From Bacteroidales bacterium (GTDB lineage: Bacteria > Bacteroidota > Bacteroidia > Bacteroidales > UBA932), in contig JAKSKH010000018.1 in assembly GCA_024401855.1 (NCBI GenBank), forward strand, positions 1 through 44,160: a stretch of 44,160 bases of DNA, in the 5' to 3' direction. Positions 10,164 through 17,985 of the stretch are shown here, in pieces (the first letter of the stretch is position 1; each line of letters opens with the position of its first letter). The notes under the pieces are model-generated. The model ran no database searches, was not told where the DNA came from, and saw nothing but the letters and a program-made list of their open reading frames with translations. A program made the translations under genes and the position numbers.

Positions 10164-11366
10164 ATGAAAAATCATCGGAGAAGAGTCGGGACAGTCTCCC
10201 GAGGAATTCGTTGCCCCATAATCAGGGAAGGCGACAATCTTGCACAAATTGTGACGGACAGCGTTCTTGCCGCCGCCGAGGAGGAGAATTTCTCCCTTCG
10301 TGACCGTGACGTGATATCCGTAACCGAATCCATAGTTGCCAGAGCTCAGGGCAATTATGCATCGGTGAAGGCCATATCGGACGATGTGCGCGCCAAGACC
10401 GGGGGAGGCACCGTCGGTGTCATCTTCCCCATCCTTTCCAGGAACCGTTTTGCAATCTGTCTCCGCGGAATCGCGGGTGGATGCCGCAAGGTGGTTCTTA
10501 TGCTCAGCTATCCTTCCGACGAGGTGGGCAATGCCCTGCTCAGCCTGGAGGCCATAGAGAAGTCGGGCGTCAATCCATACTCCGACGTACTCACCCTCGA
10601 GCGTTTCCGTCATCTGTTCGGAACGGTGAAGCATGAGTTCACAGGGGTGGATTACGTGGAGTATTACGGCAATCTCATCCGTGAGAGCGGCGCGGAGGTG
10701 GAAATCATCTTCGCCAACCAGGCAAAGGCCATACTGTCCTACACGGACACGGTCATCAACTGCGACATACATACGCGCAAGCGTACCGGACGCATTCTCC
10801 GGGAGGCCGGAGCCCGTCTGGTCCTGGGTCTGGACGACATCCTCACTTCTTCCGTTGACGGAAGCGGATTCAACGAGGAATACGGACTGCTCGGCTCAAA
10901 CAAGGCCACGGAAGACAGCGTCAAGCTCTTCCCGCACAAGTGCCAGGGTCTCGTCCTCGAAATTCAGGAGCATATCAGGACCGCCACTGGAAAGCACGTG
11001 GAGGTGATGGTGTACGGAGACGGCGCGTTCAAGGATCCGCAGGGCAAGATATGGGAGCTTGCAGATCCCGTGGTGTCGCCGGCATTCACCGACGGTCTTC
11101 GCGGAACCCCTAACGAGCTTAAGCTCAAGTATCTTGCAGACAATGACTTTGCCCAGCTCAGCGGAGACGCTCTCCGGGAGGCTGTCAGTGAGAGCATCAG
11201 GACCAAGGACAGCAACCTCAAGGGCAACATGGCATCGGAGGGGACCACACCCCGCCAGCTGACCGATCTCATCGGTTCGCTCTGCGACCTGACCTCCGGA
11301 TCAGGAGACAAGGGTACACCCATTGTCCTGGTCCAGGGTTATTTCGACAATTATACCAGCGAATAG
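10164..11366 (+). CDS. CofE-family amide ligase (F420-0:gamma-glutamyl ligase-like)
   Basis: A 400-residue protein with features of the CofE/FbiB amino-acid ligase family: N-terminal VGTVSRGIRCPIIREGDNL, VISVTESIVARAQGN, the acidic nucleotide-binding block RLVLGLDDILTSS, and VMVYGDGAFKDPQG. CofE uses GTP to add glutamate to F420-0. Bacteroidota are not known to make F420 and no other F420 gene is seen, so the substrate is unknown. COG1478 members outside F420 producers have been discussed as possible folate glutamylation enzymes; folate genes (folD, folE) occur elsewhere in this window, but that link is inference. The start is the ATG at 10164; the open frame extends upstream only as the shadow of guaB. 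It converges on pyrB with a 4-base gap. Confidence 0.75.
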   Translation: MKNHRRRVGTVSRGIRCPIIREGDNLAQIVTDSVLAAAEEENFSLRDRDVISVTESIVARAQGNYASVKAISDDVRAKTGGGTVGVIFPILSRNRFAICLRGIAGGCRKVVLMLSYPSDEVGNALLSLEAIEKSGVNPYSDVLTLERFRHLFGTVKHEFTGVDYVEYYGNLIRESGAEVEIIFANQAKAILSYTDTVINCDIHTRKRTGRILREAGARLVLGLDDILTSSVDGSGFNEEYGLLGSNKATEDSVKLFPHKCQGLVLEIQEHIRTATGKHVEVMVYGDGAFKDPQGKIWELADPVVSPAFTDGLRGTPNELKLKYLADNDFAQLSGDALREAVSESIRTKDSNLKGNMASEGTTPRQLTDLIGSLCDLTSGSGDKGTPIVLVQGYFDNYTSE

Positions 11367-11370
11367 CGGG

Positions 11371-12453
11371 CTAACGGCCTGCCAGGTTGTCACAGTAGAT
11401 GCAGCGTATCGCTCCGGTTTCGGTCTTGCGGTAGAGCCTGCGTACCCCCTCGCTGTTGCAGATGCATTTTGAATTGCGGCATCTGATGCTGCTGTCTTCG
11501 AAGTAGACAGGATGCTCCGGCATCTGATGTTCGGGGTCGTCCTTCCATTTCAGCAGGCTGTAGATGAGGGCCATGCGTACGAATTTCCCGTTTTCCACCT
11601 GACGGAAATATGCGGCGCGCGGATCGCTGTCCACCTCGGGCTTGATTTCGTTGACGCGGGGAAGGGGGTGCAGCACCGCCATCTTCTCCTTTGCGCCCTG
11701 CATCTTCTCGCAGTCGAGAACAAAGCTGTTCCTGACCCTTTCGAATTCCTCCATATCCAGGAAGCGCTCCTGCTGGACGCGTGTCATATACAGAACGTCG
11801 AGCTCCCCGATGACTTCCTCTATGGTGTGGACCTCGCGGTAGCAGATGCCCTGCCTGTCGCATACGTCACGCTTGATGTAGTCCGGCAGGCGCAGCTCAT
11901 CTGGAGCGATCAGGATAACCTTGACGTCCCTGTAGCGGCTCAGCGCCTTGATGAGCGAATGGACGGTGCGTCCGAACTTGAGGTCACCGCAGAAACCTAT
12001 GGTGATACCGTCTATGTGTCCGAGCTCGCGGGTTATGGTGAGCAGGTCTGTCAGAGTCTGCGTCGGATGCGCGTGGGAACCGTCTCCGGCATTGATTATA
12101 GGAATCCTGGCAACCTGTGAAGCCACGTAGGGGGCTCCTTCAAGCGGATGGCGCATCGCAATCACGTCAGCGAAGTTCTCGACTACGCGCACTGTGTCGG
12201 CAACGGTTTCACCCTTGCTTACGGATGAGCTCTTGGCATCGGAGAACCCGAGCACGTTTCCGCCGAGTTCCATCATCGCCGCGGTGAAACTGAGCCTGGT
12301 GCGGGTGGAAGGCTCATAGAAGAGCGTGGCCAGCTTGTGGTATTTAAGGCTGTCGCGGTATTTCTCCCTGTGCTCGATTATGTCCTGCGCAAGGGCTATT
12401 ATCTCGTCCGTTTCCTGTTTGGTCAGGTCTGTGGGGTCTATAAGATGTTTCAT
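11371..12453 (-). CDS. pyrB: Aspartate carbamoyltransferase with fused PyrI-like zinc knuckle
   Basis: Condenses carbamoyl phosphate and aspartate in UMP synthesis. The 360-residue protein has the carbamoyl-phosphate motif YEPSTRTRLSF (46-56), HAHPTQTLTDL and HPLPRVNEI. Residues 1-308 or so cover a normal catalytic chain. The extra 50 residues contain Cys325-x4-Cys330 and Cys351-x2-Cys354. The residues around them (CRNSKCI, CIYC) closely match the zinc site of E. coli PyrI (CPNSNCI, CKYC). The allosteric N-terminal domain of PyrI is missing. So only the zinc module that docks on the catalytic chain is present, fused to PyrB. It is the last gene of the pyr operon, 10 bases after pyrE. Confidence 0.93.
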   Translation of the reverse strand: MKHLIDPTDLTKQETDEIIALAQDIIEHREKYRDSLKYHKLATLFYEPSTRTRLSFTAAMMELGGNVLGFSDAKSSSVSKGETVADTVRVVENFADVIAMRHPLEGAPYVASQVARIPIINAGDGSHAHPTQTLTDLLTITRELGHIDGITIGFCGDLKFGRTVHSLIKALSRYRDVKVILIAPDELRLPDYIKRDVCDRQGICYREVHTIEEVIGELDVLYMTRVQQERFLDMEEFERVRNSFVLDCEKMQGAKEKMAVLHPLPRVNEIKPEVDSDPRAAYFRQVENGKFVRMALIYSLLKWKDDPEHQMPEHPVYFEDSSIRCRNSKCICNSEGVRRLYRKTETGAIRCIYCDNLAGR

Positions 12454-12463
12454 TTTTCTCCGA

Positions 12464-13096
12464 TTATTTGTTTGTCCAACTTTCGTCTGAGGGGTTGTCG
12501 CGGAACTTCAGTATGCGTTCCTTCCACTCCGGGGCTATGTATCCCTGCTCCACGGCAACTTCGACGAGTGCGTCAAGGTTGCTGAGGGACCAGTTGGTCA
12601 CGTTCGCCTCGGCGAGGCGCTGCAGCCCCTTCTTCATGCCGTAGGTGAAGATGCTCACGATGCCCAGGACTTCCGCACCGGCTTCGCGCAGGGCCTCCAC
12701 AACCTCTATCGCGCTTCCTCCCGTGGAAATGAGGTCTTCAATAACAACAACCTTCGTCCCTTTTTCCATCCTTCCTTCTATTCTGTTGTTGCGTCCGTGG
12801 CTCTTGGCTTCTCCGCGGACATAACCCATGGGCAGTCCCAGAATTGATGCCGCAAGCGCCGCATGCGCTATGCCTGCTGTGCTGGTGCCCATCAGCATCT
12901 GTACCCCGGGGAACTTCTTCATGACGGTGTCGGCTATCGCCTGCTCCACAATCTCCCTTGCCTTGGGGGCGGAGAGGATGAGCCTGTTGTCACAGTAAAT
13001 AGGGCTTTTTATACCGCTTGCCCAGGTGAACGGTTCCTCCGGACGGAGGAATACTGCCTTGATGTCCAGCAGCTGTCCTGCAATAGTCTTTTCCAT
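12464..13096 (-). CDS. pyrE: Orotate phosphoribosyltransferase
   Basis: Joins orotate and PRPP to make OMP. The 210-residue protein has the PRPP-binding motif VVVIEDLISTGGSA and the flexible-loop segment EAKSHGRNNRIEG. The start is the ATG at 13096, which shares one base with the pyrF stop (TAATG). The open frame extends 8 codons further into pyrF, but the shorter start gives the standard N-terminus and efficient coupling. C-terminal residues NPSDESW are typical of the Bacteroidota form. Confidence 0.95.
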   Translation of the reverse strand: MEKTIAGQLLDIKAVFLRPEEPFTWASGIKSPIYCDNRLILSAPKAREIVEQAIADTVMKKFPGVQMLMGTSTAGIAHAALAASILGLPMGYVRGEAKSHGRNNRIEGRMEKGTKVVVIEDLISTGGSAIEVVEALREAGAEVLGIVSIFTYGMKKGLQRLAEANVTNWSLSNLDALVEVAVEQGYIAPEWKERILKFRDNPSDESWTNK

Positions 13097-13797
13097 TATC
13101 CTAAGAATTCTTTTACACAACGGAGATATGCCGCAACGGGGTCAGCGGCGGCGGTGACGGGTCTTCCCACCACGATGAAGTCGGAACCCTTGTCACGGGC
13201 CCCTGCGGGAGTCGTTATTCTTACCTGGTCATCCGTGGCGGAGTCTGCGAAGCGGATTCCCGGCGTCACGGCAAGGAAGGATTCCCCGCAGCGCCTCTTC
13301 ACGAGGGATGCCTCGAGGGGGGAGCATACGACTCCGTCCAGACCGGCTTCCTTTGCATTGGCGGCATATTGAGATATCACGTCCTCTATTTTACCGTCGA
13401 TGAGCAGTTCCTTCTGCATCCTGTCTTCGCTGGTTGAGGTGAGCTGCGTCACGGCAACAAGAAGGGGGCGGCTTCCGTCGGGCCTGGTGAGACCTTCCAC
13501 GGCGGCCTTCATCATATCAATGGTACCGGCGGCGTGCAGATTGGTCATGTCAACATCAAGCGAGGAGAGCACTTTCATCGTTTTCTTCACGGTGTTGGGG
13601 ATGTCGTGGAGCTTGAGGTCGAGGAAGATTCTGTGTCCCCGTCTCTTTATTTCCCTTACTATCCCGGGACCGGCACCGTAGAAAAGCTCCATCCCTATCT
13701 TCACGAAAGGCTTGCGTTCGCATCCGGAGAATTTGTCCAGAAAGGAGAGAGCCTCTTCGGCGCTCCCGAAGTCGCAGGCAATGATAACGTCTTTCAT
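13096..13797 (-). CDS. pyrF: Orotidine 5'-phosphate decarboxylase
   Basis: Decarboxylates OMP to UMP. The 233-residue short form carries the catalytic motif DLKLHDIPNTV (about 59-69, with Asp-Lys-Asp) and the phosphate-binding end FIVVGRPVTAA. N-terminal IACDF supplies the substrate-binding aspartate. Its ATG overlaps the pyrD stop by 4 bases, and its stop overlaps the pyrE start. Confidence 0.96.
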   Translation of the reverse strand: MKDVIIACDFGSAEEALSFLDKFSGCERKPFVKIGMELFYGAGPGIVREIKRRGHRIFLDLKLHDIPNTVKKTMKVLSSLDVDMTNLHAAGTIDMMKAAVEGLTRPDGSRPLLVAVTQLTSTSEDRMQKELLIDGKIEDVISQYAANAKEAGLDGVVCSPLEASLVKRRCGESFLAVTPGIRFADSATDDQVRITTPAGARDKGSDFIVVGRPVTAAADPVAAYLRCVKEFLG

Positions 13798-14702
13798 ACT
13801 ATTCCTATTATTTCATTTATATCCTTTATTCCAAACTTGTCCATCACGGAGGGGAGATTCTCTGTGATCTCCTTGCAGACCATGGGGTTGCGCAGGTTTT
13901 CTGCTCCCACCTGCACTGCCGTGGCCCCTGCCATCATCATTTCTATTACATCCTCCGCGGAGGCGACTCCTCCGCATCCCATTATCGGAACGGAGCAGGC
14001 GCGGGCCACCTGGTTGACCATGCGCAGGGCGACGGGGAAAACCGCCCGTCCGCTGAATCCGCCGTAGCGGTTGGCCACCACGGGCCTGCGTGCGGCTATG
14101 TCTATCCTCATGCCGAGGATGGTGTTGATGAGGGTGAGTCCGTCGGCTCCGGCATCCTCGACGGCGCGGGCTATCTCCGTGATGTCGGTCACGTTGGGAC
14201 TCAGCTTAACGAATACCGGCTTGCCCTTGCATACGGCCTTCACCCTGCCTGTCACTTCGGCGGCCGCTTTCGGGGATGTTCCGAACGCCAGACCCCCTCC
14301 GTGTACGTTGGGGCAGGAAATGTTCACCTCTATTATGTCGACTTCCGGGGCAAGGGCGGCTTTCTCACAGCATTCCGCATACTCGTCAACGGAGAAACCG
14401 CTGATGTTGGCGATGATGCATCCGCTGTAGATGCTCCTGAGCGCTGGAAGCCTGTCGTTCACAAGGACATCTATGCCCGGGTTCTGCAGCCCGACGGAGT
14501 TTATCATCCCTGAGGGGCATTCGGCGATGCGCGGGCATTCGTTCCCGAACCTGGGTTCTGCGGTGCTTCCCTTCAGGGAAATGCCGCCGAGAACGTTGAG
14601 GTCATATACCGGGGCCATCTCCAGACCGAATCCGAAGGTCCCGCTTGCCGGGATTACAGGATTGATGAGCTTCAATCCGCAAAGGTTCACAGACGTTACC
14701 AT
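13794..14702 (-). CDS. pyrD: Dihydroorotate dehydrogenase B, catalytic subunit
   Basis: FMN enzyme oxidising dihydroorotate to orotate, class 1B (NAD-linked through PyrK). The 302-residue protein has NPVIPASGTFGFG, NSVGLQNPG, the catalytic cysteine in VNISCPNVHGGG, and PIMGCGGVASAEDV for FMN phosphate. The start is the ATG at 14702, with a strong GGAGGAG 5-11 bases upstream; the open frame continues into pyrK and is a shadow there. It overlaps the end of pyrK by 7 bases. Confidence 0.96.
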   Translation of the reverse strand: MVTSVNLCGLKLINPVIPASGTFGFGLEMAPVYDLNVLGGISLKGSTAEPRFGNECPRIAECPSGMINSVGLQNPGIDVLVNDRLPALRSIYSGCIIANISGFSVDEYAECCEKAALAPEVDIIEVNISCPNVHGGGLAFGTSPKAAAEVTGRVKAVCKGKPVFVKLSPNVTDITEIARAVEDAGADGLTLINTILGMRIDIAARRPVVANRYGGFSGRAVFPVALRMVNQVARACSVPIMGCGGVASAEDVIEMMMAGATAVQVGAENLRNPMVCKEITENLPSVMDKFGIKDINEIIGIV

Positions 14703-15433
14703 ATAATCTCCTCCTTTTTGAAAACGGGTCCGTCTGCGCATATCCTGGCAGGACCGCTCTTTGTATGGCAGGTGCAGCCGTAGCATATTCCGCATCCGCA
14801 TCCCATCCTTTCCTCCAGGCTGGCTTCTCCGGAAGTGGGGCAGAAGCCGCATACAGCTTTCATCATCACTTTGGGGCCGCAGGTGTAGAAATAGTCGTAT
14901 TCCGCTCCCGATGCCATGATAGCATCGGTAACCAGCCCCCTGATCCCGGCCGATCCGTCCATCGTGGCAATTGTGAGCTTCACGCCAAGGGCCCTGTACT
15001 CGTCTTCGAGGATAATCTCGGAAGACCGGTTGAATCCCATTACCACGTTCACATCCTTTCCCTTCTCCACGAGTTCTTTGGCAAGGGAGAAAAGCGGTGA
15101 GGCGCCGAGACCTCCGGACACTATCAGCGCCCTGCCGGCGCATCGTCCTGCATCGAATCCGTTCCCGAGTCCCGTCAGTATGTCCAGCACGGTTCCCTCT
15201 TTGGTGCGGGACAGCTGCTCCGTGCCTTCTCCCACGGTCTTGTAGATGATATCGAAACCGTCATTATCCCATTCCCTTACGGCGATGGGCCTTCTGAGGA
15301 ACCTGCCGTCTATGGCTATGTCCGCGAACTGCCCGCCTCCGGTGAAACCGTGACATTCTCCTGAAAGACGCATCTTCCAGGTCTTGTCTGCGATCAGGCG
15401 GTTTTCAATGATTGTGAAAAGTCCCTTTTTCAT
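14696..15433 (-). CDS. pyrK: Dihydroorotate dehydrogenase B, electron transfer subunit
   Basis: Passes electrons from PyrD to NAD through FAD and a [2Fe-2S] cluster. The 245-residue protein has a ferredoxin-reductase fold: FAD-binding RRPIAV, nucleotide-binding ALIVSGGLGASPL, the YTCGPKVMM block, and a C-terminal cysteine cluster (GCGCGICYGCTCHTK ... RICADGPVF) for the iron-sulfur centre. It overlaps pyrC by 4 bases (ATGA). A class 1B pair fits an anaerobe that uses NAD rather than quinone. Confidence 0.94.
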   Translation of the reverse strand: MKKGLFTIIENRLIADKTWKMRLSGECHGFTGGGQFADIAIDGRFLRRPIAVREWDNDGFDIIYKTVGEGTEQLSRTKEGTVLDILTGLGNGFDAGRCAGRALIVSGGLGASPLFSLAKELVEKGKDVNVVMGFNRSSEIILEDEYRALGVKLTIATMDGSAGIRGLVTDAIMASGAEYDYFYTCGPKVMMKAVCGFCPTSGEASLEERMGCGCGICYGCTCHTKSGPARICADGPVFKKEEIIW

Positions 15434-16548
15434 AATGAATAAACCGTTTTTCCTCCGTACACCGTTCTAAGCACCCTGCCGTAAACCTCCATGCCGTCGA
15501 ACGGAGTGCTGTGCCCCTTCGACACGAAGCTGCCGCTGTCTATCCGGAATGGTTCGGACAGGTCTATTTCTGTGTAGTCCTCTTCAGAAACCGGGAGCTT
15601 GAAACGCTTCCTGGGTGCGACGGCCATAAGTTCCACGAGCTTGTCCAGGCTGATTATGCCCGTGCGCACCAGTCCGGTGTAAAGGACCGGGAAGGCCGTT
15701 TCAAGGCCTGTTATTCCCATCGCGCTCCCTTCCAGACCCCGCGACTTCTCCTCCGCGCTGTGGGGCGCGTGGTCGGTGGCTATCATATCTATGGTCCCGT
15801 CCTTCAGTCCTTCTATGAGGGCGTCCCTGTCGCTTCTGCTCCTGAGTGGAGGGTTCATCTTGAACCGTCCTTCCTCGAGGAGGTCGTCTTCGGTCAGCAG
15901 AAGGTAATGCGGTCCCGTCTCGCAGCTGACGTTCACCCCTCGGTCCTTGGCCCTTCTTATCAACTCGACGCTTTCTTTCGTGGAGATGTGGCAGACGTGG
16001 TATGCGCAGCCTGTCTCTCGCGCCAGTTCGAGGTCGCGCTCTATCTGCCCCCATTCGCTTTCGGAGCATATCCCCCTGTGTCCGTGTGCCCTTGCATACC
16101 GTCCGTCGTGGATGTATCCTCCGTGAAGAAGTCTGTTGTCTTCGCAGTGGGCGGCAAGTATGCATCCGTGCCCGGCTATCGTTTCCATTGCCTTGCGCAT
16201 GACTGAGGCATCCTGAACACCGCTGCCGTCATCGGAGAATGCCACCGCCTTTCCTTTCAGGGCGGCGACGTCCACCACCTGCATTCCCTTGCGTCCCGCC
16301 GTTATGCTTGCGTATGGGCGGACGTCTATCACGGCATCCCTGCGTATGATGTCGAGCTGTATTCCCAAGTTTTCGGGGCTGTCCGGCACCGGGTTGAGGT
16401 TGGGCATCGTGCAGACACAGGTGTATCCGCCGGCCGCGGCCGCCTTGCTTCCCGTGAGGATTGTTTCCTTGTAGGAATAACCCGGCTCCCTGAAGTGCAC
16501 GTGCACGTCACAGAAGGAAGGACACTTTATTTTTCCGTTTTCCGACAT
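15430..16548 (-). CDS. pyrC: Dihydroorotase
   Basis: Zinc amidohydrolase closing carbamoyl-aspartate to dihydroorotate. The 372-residue type I enzyme has the metal motif DVHVHFREPG, then AAHCED, HVCHISTKES and the catalytic ATDHAPHS. I take the ATG at 16548 as start. It follows directly on the run of nine T of the terminator-like hairpin, with no Shine-Dalgarno; seven extra codons upstream would lie inside that hairpin and are unlikely. It is the first gene of pyrC-K-D-F-E-B, which covers steps 2-6 of UMP synthesis. Carbamoyl-phosphate synthetase is not in the window. Confidence 0.94.
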   Translation of the reverse strand: MSENGKIKCPSFCDVHVHFREPGYSYKETILTGSKAAAAGGYTCVCTMPNLNPVPDSPENLGIQLDIIRRDAVIDVRPYASITAGRKGMQVVDVAALKGKAVAFSDDGSGVQDASVMRKAMETIAGHGCILAAHCEDNRLLHGGYIHDGRYARAHGHRGICSESEWGQIERDLELARETGCAYHVCHISTKESVELIRRAKDRGVNVSCETGPHYLLLTEDDLLEEGRFKMNPPLRSRSDRDALIEGLKDGTIDMIATDHAPHSAEEKSRGLEGSAMGITGLETAFPVLYTGLVRTGIISLDKLVELMAVAPRKRFKLPVSEEDYTEIDLSEPFRIDSGSFVSKGHSTPFDGMEVYGRVLRTVYGGKTVYSL

Positions 16549-16578
16549 AAAAAAAAAGACGACTTTCAAAAAGTCGCC
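16549..16578 (-). terminator. Attenuator-like terminator in the pyr operon leader
   Basis: On the minus strand a 9-bp stem (16570-16578 with 16558-16566, one G-T pair, loop TTG) is followed by nine T (16557-16549) and then immediately by the pyrC ATG. This is an intrinsic terminator placed between the operon promoter and its first gene, which only makes sense if read-through is controlled. A U-rich tract (GTTTTCGTTTCATTTGTTTT, 16604-16585) precedes it and could act as a UTP-sensitive pause. Confidence 0.72.
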
Positions 16579-16661
16579 GGATTGAAAACAAATGAAACGA
16601 AAACCTCAGAGCCGCCGGTTTTGCCGGTTACGCGCGGACTCGTGTGAAATTTCTGTTCCAT
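16566..16661 (-). CDS. Candidate pyr operon leader peptide, 31 residues
   Basis: ATG at 16661 opens a 31-codon frame (MEQKFHTSPRV...FNPATF) whose TGA (16568-16566) lies in the loop and descending side of the attenuator hairpin. A ribosome reaching the stop would cover the stem and block termination. E. coli pyrBI attenuation works by this kind of UTP-dependent coupling. A second short frame (15 codons, 16675-16628, MYIREWN...) overlaps it. Translation is not demonstrated; there is no clear Shine-Dalgarno. Confidence 0.45.
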   Translation of the reverse strand: MEQKFHTSPRVTGKTGGSEVFVSFVFNPATF

Positions 16662-16680
16662 TCTCTGATGTACATTTGTG

Positions 16681-16688
16681 CAAATATA
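16681..16688 (-). promoter_or_regulatory. -7 promoter element for the pyr operon
   Basis: On the minus strand TATATTTG matches TAnnTTTG. Transcription should start near 16676, giving a leader of about 128 bases that holds the leader frame, a small CCGG-CAAAA-CCGG hairpin, the U-rich tract and the terminator. Confidence 0.6.
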
Positions 16689-16792
16689 GATAAAATGTTT
16701 TTAATTCGGCAGAGGAAAACGCAATATGGGGAGGTTATTTTTTTAACAATGGAATGTTGATAACTTCTTTTTCATATGCTGACTATTCATAG

Positions 16793-16800
16793 TAATTTTG
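16793..16800 (+). promoter_or_regulatory. -7 promoter element for the purine operon
   Basis: TAATTTTG matches TAnnTTTG and lies 23 bases before the purC1 ATG. The leader would be under 20 bases, leaving no room for a purine riboswitch. The 100 bases between this and the pyr promoter hold no gene. Confidence 0.5.
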
Positions 16801-16823
16801 TGAGTCTAATTTAATCTCTATAT

Positions 16824-17507
16824 ATGGAACTCCTTTACACAGGCAAAACCAAGAACGTTTACGCTCTCGAGAACGGCAACTGCCTTCTCAAATTCAAGGA
16901 CGACTGCACCGGCAAGGACGGTGTGTTCGATCCCGGAGAGAACTCCGTAGGACTTACAATAGAAGGCGTCGGTGACGTCAATCTGCGTATGTCCGTGTAT
17001 TTCTTCGAAAAGATCAACGCCGCAGGCATCAGGACGCATTATGTCAGCGCGGACCTCGCGAACACCACGATGGAGGTCCTCAGGGCAAAGGTGTTCGGGC
17101 ATGGTCTTGAAGTCATCTGCCGTTACAAGGCTGTCGGCAGTTTCTACCGCCGTTACGGTGAGTATATCGAAGAGGGCGCAGACCTTCCCGCCTATGTGGA
17201 GACCACGTTCAAGAATGACGAAAAGGGCGATCCTCTTGTAACAAAGGATGCATTGATTGCCCTTGGAGTCATGACGGGCGAGCAGTACGACGCCATCAAG
17301 GTCCAGACGCAGCAGATTACGAAGATCGTTGCCGACGACCTCAAGGGCAAGGGCCTTGACCTGTATGACATCAAGTTCGAGTTCGGATATGACGCCGACG
17401 GCAACGTGATGCTCATAGATGAGATAGCGTCCGGCAACATGCGCGTCTACAAGGACGGCAGCTACATAGATCCCATGACACTTTCTGAACTGTTCTTCGC
17501 GGAGTAG
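16824..17507 (+). CDS. purC: SAICAR synthetase, divergent paralogue (purC1)
   Basis: Predicted to join CAIR and aspartate with ATP to form SAICAR. The 227-residue protein starts with the family nucleotide loop [10 protein letters not shown] and has [13 protein letters not shown] and [17 protein letters not shown]. These differ from the standard PurC motifs (RNxxAGS, DExSPD) found in the second copy at 21717. From memory this variant type is common in anaerobic Firmicutes. It opens the purine operon, and purE follows 2 bases after its stop. Having both PurC types in one operon is unusual; this copy might be the main enzyme, a subunit, or act on a related substrate. Confidence 0.85.
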   Translation: MELLYTGKTKNVYALENGNCLLKFKDDCTGKDGVFDPGENSVGLTIEGVGDVNLRMSVYFFEKINAAGIRTHYVSADLANTTMEVLRAKVFGHGLEVICRYKAVGSFYRRYGEYIEEGADLPAYVETTFKNDEKGDPLVTKDALIALGVMTGEQYDAIKVQTQQITKIVADDLKGKGLDLYDIKFEFGYDADGNVMLIDEIASGNMRVYKDGSYIDPMTLSELFFAE

Positions 17508-17509
17508 AT

Positions 17510-17977
17510 ATGAAAGTGGCAGTCATAATGGGCTCGACAAGCGATCTGGAGATCATGTCGGCCGCCTTTGCCGTTCTTGACCAGTTCGGCGTCCCGTACG
17601 AAAAACGCGTTATCAGCGCGCATCGCGCCCCCTCGCTCCTTGCGGAGTGGGCGGGTTCGGCCCGTGACCGCGGAGTCAGCGTGATTATCGCAGGAGCCGG
17701 AGGGGCGGCCCATCTGGCCGGCGTAACAGCCGCGTACACGACTCTTCCCGTGATTGGCGTGCCCATCAACGGAAAGGCCTTCGGCGGTATGGACGCCCTC
17801 CTTTCAACAGTTCAGATGCCATCCGGCATCCCCGTGGCCACGGTAGCTGTAAACGGCGCGAAGAACGCCGCGCTCCTGGCCCTTTCCATACTTTCCGTGA
17901 CGGATGCTTCGGTTGCGGAAAAGCTTGCCGACTTCCGCAGAAAGCAGACGGAAGCCATAGTCAACACTGAAATATAA
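17510..17977 (+). CDS. purE: N5-CAIR mutase (class I PurE)
   Basis: Rearranges N5-CAIR to CAIR. The 155-residue protein has VIMGSTSDLEIM (6-17), VISAHRAPSLL with the catalytic histidine, and IIAGAGGAAHLAG, close to E. coli PurE and so probably class I. Class I normally needs PurK to make N5-CAIR; purK is not in this window. It lies between purC1 and purL with 2- and 8-base gaps. Confidence 0.94.
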   Translation: MKVAVIMGSTSDLEIMSAAFAVLDQFGVPYEKRVISAHRAPSLLAEWAGSARDRGVSVIIAGAGGAAHLAGVTAAYTTLPVIGVPINGKAFGGMDALLSTVQMPSGIPVATVAVNGAKNAALLALSILSVTDASVAEKLADFRRKQTEAIVNTEI

Positions 17978-17985
17978 TTCCGACA

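Noticed and set aside
14703-15143. Upstream extension of the pyrD frame
   Set aside because: It runs inside pyrK in another frame; the PyrD family N-terminus begins at the ATG at 14702 behind a strong Shine-Dalgarno.
16689-16823. Purine riboswitch before the purine operon
   Set aside because: The -7 element is only 23 bases from purC1, leaving no leader long enough, and no purine-aptamer core was found.
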